7,206 bases of DNA from positions 1 to 7,206 of the forward strand of contig PXDR01000469.1 of the NCBI GenBank assembly GCA_003566335.1, in the 5' to 3' direction. Each line of letters starts with the position of its first letter. Position 1 is the stretch's first letter. This stretch comes from Cyanobacteria bacterium T3Sed10_344R1 (GTDB lineage Bacteria > Cyanobacteriota > Cyanobacteriia > Phormidesmidales > Phormidesmidaceae). Both the position numbers and the translations under genes were made by a program. Under the pieces are notes generated by a model that worked only from the letters and a program-made list of their open reading frames with translations, did no database searches and was not told where the DNA came from. Below are positions 1 through 6,600 of this stretch, one piece after another.

Positions 1-349
1 GCACCTCAATCAAAATCAGGGGAATGACGCCGCTATTTTCTAACCGGTGGGTGGTGCAGGGGGGCACATAGGTGGACTGGTTGGTGCAGAGCAGAATTTC
101 TTGCTCGCCGCAGGTGACCTTGGCGGTACCAGAGACCACAATCCAGTGTTCACTGCGGTGATGGTGCATCTGCAAACTCAGGCGGTGACCGGGCTTGACT
201 TCAATCCGCTTGATTTTGTAGCCGCGCCCTTCTTCGAGAACGGTGAAGGAACCCCAGGGCCGCAGTTCCGTGGCGGCAACGCCCTTGGCGCTAGAAGCAA
301 AAGCGGCAGGTAGGGTTTGGGACTGGAGGCGTTCGGAGGTTTGAGCCAC
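1..349 (-). CDS. Cupin-fold mannose-6-phosphate isomerase (type II-like), 3' end missing
   Basis: The 116 visible codons match the small stand-alone cupins related to the C-terminal isomerase domain of bifunctional mannose-1-phosphate guanylyltransferase/mannose-6-phosphate isomerase. Such enzymes interconvert mannose-6-P and fructose-6-P in the cytoplasm, feeding GDP-mannose and exopolysaccharide synthesis. The hallmark RPWGSF is at residues 30-35. Cupin motif 1 is clear: G54, H62-x-H64, E67 and G74, with the two His and the Glu as likely metal ligands. Cupin motif 2 follows around P97, H101 and N105. The start is GTG at 349, supported by an AGGAG eight bases upstream; no ATG lies nearby. 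About 26 residues of low-complexity Ala/Ser/Gln sequence precede the fold. The stop codon lies beyond the left edge, and family members of this kind are usually about 120-150 residues, so little is missing. The family call is firm. The exact substrate is inferred, since sugar-phosphate cupins differ subtly. Confidence 0.85.
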   Translation of the reverse strand, partial: MAQTSERLQSQTLPAAFASSAKGVAATELRPWGSFTVLEEGRGYKIKRIEVKPGHRLSLQMHHHRSEHWIVVSGTAKVTCGEQEILLCTNQSTYVPPCTTHRLENSGVIPLILIEV

Positions 350-356
350 GATAGGT

Positions 357-362
357 TCTCCT
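357..362 (-). promoter_or_regulatory. Shine-Dalgarno of the cupin gene
   Basis: On the minus strand this reads AGGAGA. The AGGAG core ends eight bases before the GTG at 349, which fixes that codon as the start. It is the only strong ribosome-binding site in the window; the other two genes have weak or absent ones. Confidence 0.75.
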
Positions 363-674
363 AGAAAGTTAAGTGAGGCAGGTTCAGGGGCTTGGTGTGA
401 ATCAGCGAATCTGAAATGGGAGTGAAGTCAGGCTAAAGATCGAGGTTGCTGGGGTCTCGGGTCAGGGTTTCTGGGGCTGATTTGGGCAAAACTTGCGAAC
501 TTTGGGCAGTCAGTCTCTAGGGTTCCCACCGCTACCCGAAAATTAGCCCAAAAGACAGGGGGGACAACCCGATCAACTCAGGCCAATATAGCAAGCTGAT
601 TTTGGCCTGCGATCGCAACTCCCCCCATAACCCCCGGGTTTATACAGACTCTTTATCCAGAGCAAGGCGGCTTC
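363..674. other. Intergenic stretch upstream of the cupin gene
   Basis: No convincing gene was found on either strand. For the minus-strand cupin gene the best -10-like hexamer is TATATT (plus-strand positions 585-590), inside TTGCTATATT. Its -35 partner matches only three of six bases, so the promoter is a guess and would give a leader of about 230 bases. The octamer TTTGGGCA occurs twice exactly 20 bp apart (481-488 and 501-508), and one HIP1 octamer lies at 609-616. A G/C palindrome centred on CCCGGG (about 632-637) has no room for a loop and is probably not an RNA hairpin. Confidence 0.5.
609..616. repeat. HIP1 octamer GCGATCGC (one of eight in the window)
   Basis: The palindrome GCGATCGC occurs at 609-616, 1450-1457, 2025-2032, 2318-2325, 2765-2772, 3379-3386, 5549-5556 and 6263-6270. 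Three copies are intergenic and five lie inside the two long genes. A random eight-base word is expected about 0.1 times in this length. HIP1 over-representation is a known trait of many cyanobacterial genomes and is the main taxonomic clue besides the glutamate synthase type. Confidence 0.9.
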
Positions 675-708
675 AACCCAGCTTTATCCCTTGAGTAAAG
701 TCTGGGTT
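675..708 (-). terminator. Bulged hairpin just after the phosphodiester glycosidase stop codon
   Basis: AACCCAG (675-681) pairs with CTGGGTT (702-708) and CTTTA (682-686) pairs with TAAAG (696-700), leaving one bulged base at 701 and a nine-base loop. The 12-bp stem begins nine bases beyond the minus-strand stop codon (717-719), the usual place for a 3' end. No T-tract follows on the minus strand (it continues GAAGCC), so it is not a canonical intrinsic terminator. It may be a transcript-stabilising or inefficient termination hairpin. Confidence 0.45.
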
Positions 709-716
709 AACGAGCC

Positions 717-2564
717 CTAGGGCTGGATAAACAGACCAATGCCGTTGTGCACCCGGCCAGCAGTACGAGGATCGCGGTTAATTAAGCGTCCGCCCAAGTA
801 CAGGCTGGTGGAACTGCCACCATCCAGGTTGAGGGCATCCACGCAGCCCAGTTGCTGCATGATTTGGGCCATTTGGGCCAGGGTGGGGCCGCTGCCGCCG
901 GGCCGGTTGTGGGCAGCGGCAATGACGATGGAGCCATCTGCCAGGCGACCAATGGCGCTGCGGGGCGCGGCCTGGCTGGCAAAGGCACTGCTGAAGCCCT
1001 CGGCGGCAGCGTTGAGGACGACTTGGCGGTTTTGCAGCAGCAGTGGCCCCCCAGCTGCAATGTGTGGGTACTCGTTAAAAGCGGCAGGCGTCGTGGCTTG
1101 GGTCAGGGTGAGGCGGGTGCCGGGGGGCAGGGCCGCAGCCGCGCTGCTGTTCTCTCGAACTGCTAGGAGGTAGCCGTTGCTCGGCAGAGAAACGCTTGTC
1201 CCAGCAGATCCGGCGTTTTGTTGTCGCACCACTCGGCCTGTGTCGCCGCCGTCATTCTCGACAAAGACCAGGATTTCCCCATCCAGGATGCTGCTGTAGG
1301 TGCTGCCCCAGGTGGGAGTGTAAAGGCCGATGCCTGCGCCGACGTAGCCGCTGTTGAGACCTTGGAGGGTGAACTGCTGACCGTTATCGGTGCGCAGAGT
1401 TTGCTGTAGGGCCAGGCGACCCATAATGCTGGTACCGCTGTCGTTCCAGGCGATCGCACCTCGGTTGAGGATCGGGCCAGAAATCCAGCGACCCTTCTCC
1501 CGCACCGCCCCGAGGGGGAGCTGGTTATTGCGGTTAAAGAACCCGGCATTGATGGCGGCTTGGGCCTGCCAGCGTTGGGCCATGGTGGTCAGGGGGCTCA
1601 TGCCGACGGCATTGGCCGGGTCATTCCACACAGGACGCAGGGCCACAGAGGGCTGACGGGGATCGATCACCAGGCTGTACACCGGAAAGGGGCCAGCCCC
1701 CAGGCTGACGTACTGCTGCCGCCAGCGGACGCCGGGAGCCCAGCTAATATCTCGGGGAATCAAGTCTTCTTGGCGAACATCAATGATCACGCGGTTGGGG
1801 TTGGGCAGGGTCCAAACCCGAGGGCGAGCTGTGGTGTCGTAGCTGGCCCGGATCACGGTTTGGCTTTGGCCAGGGGTGGCCTGAATCTGGCGGATGCGGT
1901 TGCCAGCAGCTGTATTCAGATCGCGGATGGTAGCTGGGCTGAGGGCGGCATCTAGGGTGAGGGTGAATTCTCCAGGCTGCTCGGCGACTTGCCAGGTGGC
2001 AGGTTGATCCAGGTCAAGGACGATGCGATCGCCCCAGGTTTGGCGACCGCGCCGAATGCCGCTGATTTGGGCAGGGGGCACCTGAATTTGCAGGGTGTTG
2101 CCGTTGGGCTGTACCCGCCAGCCTTTGGTGTCAGCCAAGGGCTTGATGTCTAGATAGCGGCCACTGGACCCCATCCAGGCGCTGAGGGCAATCGGCGTCT
2201 GCTGGGGATCGCTGAACCACTGTACGGGCTGACGGTTAGGCTCGCTGCTGTTCAACAGTTCTAGTCCTAGTCCTTGCATCAAGCCCAGTTCGCCGATGCC
2301 AACTTGCTGGGCCGATTGCGATCGCACCTGCCAATCTGCCGTCAGTAGCCGACCGTTAACACTGACGCGATTACCGCTGGTCGCTGCCGCCGCTTGGGCA
2401 ATTGGTGCAGACCGTTGAGCGTGCACCGTCAGGGTGGGCGCGATCAACACCAGAAACAGGGCGAGTAAAAAGAGGCCCCACCCGCGCAGGATTGATCCCT
2501 TCACAGGGCGATAGGCCAAAGCCCGGTAAAGGGGGCGAACCCGCTGGCGAAAAAACTGATTCAC
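717..2564 (-). CDS. Exported phosphodiester glycosidase family (NAGPA/DUF2233) protein with AMIN-like N-terminal region
   Basis: The 615-residue protein opens with a basic N-region and a hydrophobic segment at about 29-43. It has a plausible signal peptidase site after VHA (residue 49), so it is probably periplasmic or secreted. Residues 65-165 resemble copper-amine-oxidase-N/AMIN-type beta modules; 166-267 form an AMIN-like beta region. The C-terminal half (about 331-615) is the phosphodiester glycosidase domain related to mammalian uncovering enzyme NAGPA. Signature segments are AINAGFF (337-343), AGGP (504-507), PRSAIG (534-539), AHNRPGGSGPT (551-561) and NLDGGSSTS (579-587). Family members cleave or bind sugar-1-phosphodiesters or cell-wall glycans; the substrate here is unknown. 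Start choice: GTG at 2564 has AAGGA ten bases upstream. An in-frame TTG at 2585 would add seven residues but has no ribosome-binding site, and an in-frame TAG lies just above it. The stop is TAG at 717-719. No frameshift is visible. Confidence 0.88.
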   Translation of the reverse strand: MNQFFRQRVRPLYRALAYRPVKGSILRGWGLFLLALFLVLIAPTLTVHAQRSAPIAQAAAATSGNRVSVNGRLLTADWQVRSQSAQQVGIGELGLMQGLGLELLNSSEPNRQPVQWFSDPQQTPIALSAWMGSSGRYLDIKPLADTKGWRVQPNGNTLQIQVPPAQISGIRRGRQTWGDRIVLDLDQPATWQVAEQPGEFTLTLDAALSPATIRDLNTAAGNRIRQIQATPGQSQTVIRASYDTTARPRVWTLPNPNRVIIDVRQEDLIPRDISWAPGVRWRQQYVSLGAGPFPVYSLVIDPRQPSVALRPVWNDPANAVGMSPLTTMAQRWQAQAAINAGFFNRNNQLPLGAVREKGRWISGPILNRGAIAWNDSGTSIMGRLALQQTLRTDNGQQFTLQGLNSGYVGAGIGLYTPTWGSTYSSILDGEILVFVENDGGDTGRVVRQQNAGSAGTSVSLPSNGYLLAVRENSSAAAALPPGTRLTLTQATTPAAFNEYPHIAAGGPLLLQNRQVVLNAAAEGFSSAFASQAAPRSAIGRLADGSIVIAAAHNRPGGSGPTLAQMAQIMQQLGCVDALNLDGGSSTSLYLGGRLINRDPRTAGRVHNGIGLFIQP

Positions 2565-2702
2565 GTTGGCAACGTCCTTAAGCAAACGTCTTTTGAAGGG
2601 GCAGTAGAGGGAAGACTAGGGGGCAAGGCCAATTTGAACTGGCCTCATCGCGTAGCAGCAGAGCAGGTGTTGAGCATAAACCATCAGGAATCTATGACTC
2701 AG

Positions 2703-2718
2703 AACTGACCAATCAGTT
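2703..2718. promoter_or_regulatory. Perfect 6-bp dyad AACTGA-CCAA-TCAGTT
   Basis: Two perfect inverted half-sites are separated by four bases and lie beside the AT-rich patch that probably contains the promoter of the minus-strand glycosidase gene. The size suits a dimeric repressor operator, but chance dyads of this size are common in 1 kb and no regulator is recognised. Confidence 0.25.
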
Positions 2719-2726
2719 GCATAATT

Positions 2727-2732
2727 TTTATA
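2727..2732 (-). promoter_or_regulatory. Candidate -10 element for the glycosidase gene
   Basis: The minus strand reads TATAAA within the only strongly AT-rich patch upstream of the gene (2718-2743). It matches five of six bases of the TATAAT consensus. TTGCAA lies nearby (2741-2746, minus-strand sense) but too close for a standard -35 spacing. The implied leader is about 155 bases. Confidence 0.25.
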
Positions 2733-2819
2733 GACAATCATTGCAAAGTGTGGTTTTGAGGGTTGCGATCGCAGGCTGATTCCCTAGCAGCGCCCAGTAG
2801 CTTTCTGTATTTCAGCATC

Positions 2820-2855
2820 CAACTTGGGCAAGATAGGGTAACCCTGACCCAATTG
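2820..2855. other. Nested inverted repeat (extended hairpin)
   Basis: CAA (2820-2822) and TTGGG (2824-2828) pair with CCCAA (2848-2852) and TTG (2853-2855) around one bulged C. Inside, AGGG (2835-2838) pairs with CCCT (2842-2845) across a TAA loop. On DNA the inner part is the 11-bp palindrome AGGGTAACCCT. No T-tract follows on either strand, so a terminator is unlikely; an operator or a structured leader element is possible. Confidence 0.35.
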
Positions 2856-2991
2856 ATTAGCCCCATTTTCCCCGCGCCTGTCGCCCAAATTAGTCTCATG
2901 GGTGCCCCATTCTGCACTCTGAGTTACAGAATCACAGGCGGTTGCCGCTGATACAATTAGCGATCCTGACTGTCACTGCTCTTGCCTCGGA

Positions 2992-3040
2992 GCGATCAAC
3001 CAGGCTGAGCTTGAAGCGCAAAGCCTGACGGCGATCAACC
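2992..3040. repeat. Direct repeat GCGATCAACC flanking an inverted repeat
   Basis: GCGATCAACC occurs at 2992-3001 and again at 3031-3040, 39 bp apart. Between them CAGGCT (3001-3006) and AGCCTG (3022-3027) form a 6-bp perfect inverted repeat with a 15-base loop. The first repeat and the left arm share one base. Function is not evident. Confidence 0.4.
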
Positions 3041-3135
3041 CCATCCGTGGGTAGACCGCTGGCCAGTGTCCGCTCCCCCAGTCTCTGATAGTCTCAGCCT
3101 CTGATCGGAAAGTGGCCCAGATCAATGCAGTTAGG

Positions 3136-3161
3136 AAAAATTGGGATGGGCCGTGTCCCAA
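3136..3161 (-). terminator. Possible leftward intrinsic terminator in the intergenic region
   Basis: Read on the minus strand, TTGGGA and TCCCAA form a 6-bp stem around a nine-base loop, followed directly by TTTTT (plus-strand AAAAA at 3136-3140). This is the layout of a rho-independent terminator, though the stem is short and has only three G-C pairs. A further minus-strand arm, TCCCA (complement of 3163-3167), could pair with the same TGGGA arm instead. No gene is recognised that this would terminate. Confidence 0.35.
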
Positions 3162-3265
3162 ATGGGATCAGCGCCCAAGGAGTCAACTCCAGACTCCATT
3201 CAAGACCCGATGCCCCTGCTCCGGATAGGCGCATAGATTGTCTGCTTTGGCCACCGTGCTTATAG

Positions 3266-3296
3266 TTGGAATTGAATAGCATCTATCACCTATATT
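3266..3296 (+). promoter_or_regulatory. Candidate promoter for glsF
   Basis: The best plus-strand -10-like hexamer upstream of glsF is TATATT at 3291-3296, with a weak TTGGAA at 3266-3271. The spacer is 19 bases, longer than ideal. If used, the leader would be about 300 bases long. No NtcA core lies at the usual activator distance upstream of it, so this is a weak call. Confidence 0.2.
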
Positions 3297-3470
3297 CTCC
3301 ATTGGCATCGATATTGGCCTTGAGGTTTGTGGCCTTGCCCCTTGGCCAGGATTCAGACGCCCAATGCCTCAGCGACATGCGATCGCAGTTTGCCCAGACT
3401 ATCCAGACTCGCTAATCAGACGGTCAAGATAGTCAGACCCTGCATCCTTCAGCTCAACCAGTTGTCCCTG

Positions 3471-3551
3471 CCATCTCCAGGTCTTCTACCCGTCTGAATT
3501 TTCATCAGGCTTCTCCCAGCTTCCCAACGTTGACGCTCCATTCTCCAGGTC
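3471..3551. repeat. Imperfect direct repeat in the glsF leader
   Basis: CCATCTCCAGGTC (3471-3483) recurs as CCATTCTCCAGGTC (3538-3551), differing only by one inserted T. The copies start 67 bp apart and lie in the presumed glsF upstream region. Two binding sites or a small duplication are both possible. Confidence 0.35.
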
Positions 3552-3585
3552 ACGATTTTTAGGCCAAACTTCTCGAACACTCAAG

Positions 3586-3599
3586 GTAGACCCCCATAC
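3586..3599. promoter_or_regulatory. NtcA-type motif GTA-N8-TAC immediately upstream of glsF
   Basis: GTA (3586-3588), eight bases, then TAC (3597-3599) is a perfect match to the core recognised by NtcA, the cyanobacterial global nitrogen regulator. It ends ten bases before the glsF ATG. Activator sites normally sit about 40 bases upstream of a transcription start, so a site here would be downstream of most possible starts and would suit repression better. A six-base core is expected about 0.25 times in 1 kb by chance. Confidence 0.3.
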
Positions 3600-3609
3600 A
3601 AGCCGTCTC

Positions 3610-6600
3610 ATGGATAACCGTCCCGTGCAAGATAACCAGTCCATCTACCAAAATTTCGGATACGGGCTCAACGGCCCCAAATCCCTCGCTGAAGAGCGGG
3701 ACGCCTGCGGTGTAGGCTTTTTGGCCGATCAAAAAGGTCGGGCTAGCCACAAGCTGGTGCAAGAGGCTTTGGGAGCACTGGCCTGCATGGAACATCGGGG
3801 CGGTCGCTGTGCCGACAAAGACTCTGGCGATGGGGCTGGAGTGATGACCGCGATTCCTTGGGACATTCTCAATGCTTGGGGGCAATCCCAGGGACTTCCA
3901 TCTCTGGCTGTTGACCTCACTGGCATTGGCATGGTGTTTTTGCCCCAGCAAGCCGCCGCCGCCACTGTCGTGCGTCAGACCTTTGAATCTGTGGTTAAAG
4001 CCGCTGGACTGACGGTACTGGGCTGGCGCATCGTTCCGGTTCAACCCCAAGTGCTAGGGGAACAAGCCCGCCTGAACCAGCCCCAAATTGAGCAAATCGT
4101 GGTGCAGGGCACCGACCTCAGCGAGGATGCCCTAGAGCGCCAGCTTTATCTGCTGCGGCGACAGGTGGGCCATGCCCTGACCCGGCTGAAGCAAGACGCC
4201 ACTCTCGACGAAGGTACGCGCGCGGCCCTGAGCGAGTTCTACACCTGCTCCTTCTCCAGCCGCACAATCGTCTACAAGGGCATGGTGCGCTCTGAAATTC
4301 TGCGGGCCTTCTACGAAGACCTGCAAAACCCGGCCTACGTCAGCCCCTTCGCGGTTTATCACCGCCGCTTTAGCACCAACACCATGCCCAAGTGGCCCCT
4401 GGCCCACCCGATGCGGCTGTTGGGTCACAACGGCGAAATCAATACCCTGGTGGGCAACATCAACTGGATGGTGGCTCGCCAGCCCGAGCTAGCCCATGAG
4501 GTCTGGGGCGACAACCTGGACTATCTCAAACCCACGGTTAACCCCAACAACAGCGACTCCGCCAACCTAGACAACGTGCTAGAGTTGCTGGTGCGCTCGG
4601 GCCGCAGCCCGATGGAAGCCCTGATGATTTTGGTGCCGGAGGCTTACCGCAACCAGCCCGACCTCCAGTCTCGGCCTGAAGTGGTGGACTTCTACGAGTA
4701 CTACAGTGGCCTGCAAGAAGCCTGGGATGGCCCAGCTCTAGTCGTGTTCAGTGACGGCAAGCAGGTGGGCGCGGCCCTCGATCGCAACGGTCTGCGTCCC
4801 GCCCGCTATGTGGTGACCGACGATGGCTACCTGGTGGTGTCCTCTGAAGCCGGGGTGGTGGATATTCCTCCCGAGAAAGTGGTGGAAAAAGGCCGCTTGG
4901 GGCCGGGCCAGATGATTGCCGTTGACTTTGGTACCCAGGAAATTCTTAAGAACTGGGCTATCAAGGAGCGAGTGGCGGCCAGCCAACCCTACGGTCAGTG
5001 GCTGAGCCAAAACCGCAAAACCCTCCAGGCGGAAATGTTCAGCGAAACCCAGACCCTGGAGAATAAGACCCTGTTGGCCCAGCAGACGGCCTTTGGCTAC
5101 ACCGCCGAAGATCTGGAAATGATCATTCAGGACATGGCAGCCCAGGGCAAAGAGCCCACCTTCTGCATGGGCGACGACACTCCTTTGGCGGTGCTGTCCG
5201 ACAAGCCTCACCTGCTCTACAACTACTTCAAGCAGCGGTTTGCCCAGGTGACCAACCCAGCGATTGACCCCCTGCGGGAGCGGCTGGTGATGTCCTTGGT
5301 CACCCAGTTGGGTAAGCGCGGCAACATGCTGGCTGAGCGGCCCGAGTTTGCCCGACTGCTGAAGCTGGATTCGCCGGTGGTGAATGAACCGGAACTCGAC
5401 CAAATCCGGCAGTCTGGGTTCCAGGTGGCGGAATTGTCCACCCTGTACGCGGTTGAGTCTGGCCCCAATGGCCTCAAGGGCGCTGTGGAAAGCCTCTGTC
5501 AGCAGGCCGAAGCCGCTGTGAAAAATGGGGCTGAGATTCTGGTACTGAGCGATCGCACTTCTCTCCTCAGCGCCGACCAAACCTACATTCCGCCCCTGCT
5601 GGCGGTGGGTGCGGTTCACCACCACCTGATTCGCAACAAGCTTCGGATGCGGGCCTCCTTAGTGGTTGACACCGCCCAGTGCTGGAGCACCCATCACTTT
5701 GCCTGCCTGCTGGGCTATGGTGCCAGCGCCATTTGCCCTTACCTGGCCCTAGAGACCGTGCGCCATTGGTGGCACGATGCCAAGACCCAAAAGCTAATGG
5801 AAACGGGCAAGCTGCCGGTGTCTAGCCTCAACGGTGCGCAAGATAACTACCGCAAAGCGGTGGAGGCTGGGCTGCTGAAGATTCTCTCGAAGATGGGGAT
5901 CTCTCTGCTGTCGAGCTATCAAGGGGCGCAAATCTTTGAAGCGATTGGCATTGGCGAAGACCTGCTCACCCTGGGCTTCTGGGGCACCGCCTCTCGCTTA
6001 GGCGGCCTAACCGTGGCCGACTTGGCCCAGGAAACCATGAGTTTCCATCACAAAGCCTTTCCAGAACTCACCGCTAAGCGGCTGGAAAATATGGGCTTCG
6101 TCCAGGCGCGGCCCAAGGGTGAGTACCACATGAACAACCCGGCCATGACCAAGCTGCTGCACAAGGCCGTGGCCGATCGTCAATACGACCACTACGAGCT
6201 GTACCAGCAGCAGCTGGAAAACCGCCCGGTTACTGCCCTGCGGGATCTGCTCGACTTCAACAGCGATCGCAGCCCCATTTCCCTAGATGAAGTGGAATCG
6301 GTGGAGACGATCATGCAGCGGTTCTGTACCGGCGGCATGTCCTTGGGTGCCCTGTCTCGGGAAGCCCATGAAGTGCTGGCGGTGGCCATGAACCGGATTG
6401 GCGGCAAGTCTAACTCTGGCGAAGGGGGCGAAGACCCCACTCGGTTCAAGGTGCTGGGGGACGTGGACGATCAGGGAGATTCCCCCACCTTCCCTCACCT
6501 GCATGGCTTGCGAAACGGGGACACGGTCAGCTCAGCGATTAAGCAGGTGGCCTCGGGGCGCTTTGGCGTTACCCCGGAATATCTGATGAGCGCCAAGCAA

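Larger units (their letters stand above)
2565..3609. other. Long divergent intergenic region between the glycosidase gene and glsF
   Basis: About 1,045 bp lie between the divergent starts. Short open frames (for example 2763-2951 plus, 2973-3161 minus, 3094-3282 minus) show no recognisable protein, no good ribosome-binding site and overlap the dyads listed separately, so I do not call them genes. I looked for tRNA, the cyanobacterial glutamine riboswitch (its GACGGAAGTAGG-like core) and other familiar RNAs and recognised none. The region holds two HIP1 octamers, an AT-rich patch at 2718-2743, dyads at 2703, 2820, 3001 and 3141, direct repeats at 2992/3031 and 3471/3538, and a GTA-N8-TAC motif next to glsF. 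Confidence 0.6.

Noticed and set aside
739..1173. Plus-strand open frames of 144 and 104 codons opposite the glycosidase gene.
   Set aside because: They mirror the conserved C-terminal catalytic domain on the other strand; the minus-strand reading carries all recognisable motifs.
2797..2810. Near-matches to the NtcA core: GTA-N8-TAT here and GTT-N8-TAC at 2941-2954.
   Set aside because: Each misses one of six core bases, and near-matches are frequent by chance.
3094..3282. Minus-strand 62-codon frame in the intergenic region.
   Set aside because: It runs through the terminator-like hairpin at 3136-3161, has no clear ribosome-binding site and no similarity I recognise.
3351..3499. 9-bp inverted repeat ATTCAGACG / CGTCTGAAT.
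   Set aside because: The arms are 131 bases apart, and one or two such pairs are expected by chance in 1 kb.
3300..3609. Possible glutamine riboswitch ahead of glsF.
   Set aside because: The conserved core of the cyanobacterial glnA RNA motif is not present.
3559..4050. A 163-codon minus-strand open frame covering the glsF start region.
   Set aside because: It overlaps the amidotransferase domain of glsF antisense and has no recognisable domain.
4738..5625. A 295-codon open frame on the minus strand inside the glutamate synthase gene.
   Set aside because: It is antisense to a continuous, motif-rich coding sequence, is rich in His/Gln/Leu as expected of a shadow frame in G+C-rich DNA, and resembles no known protein.
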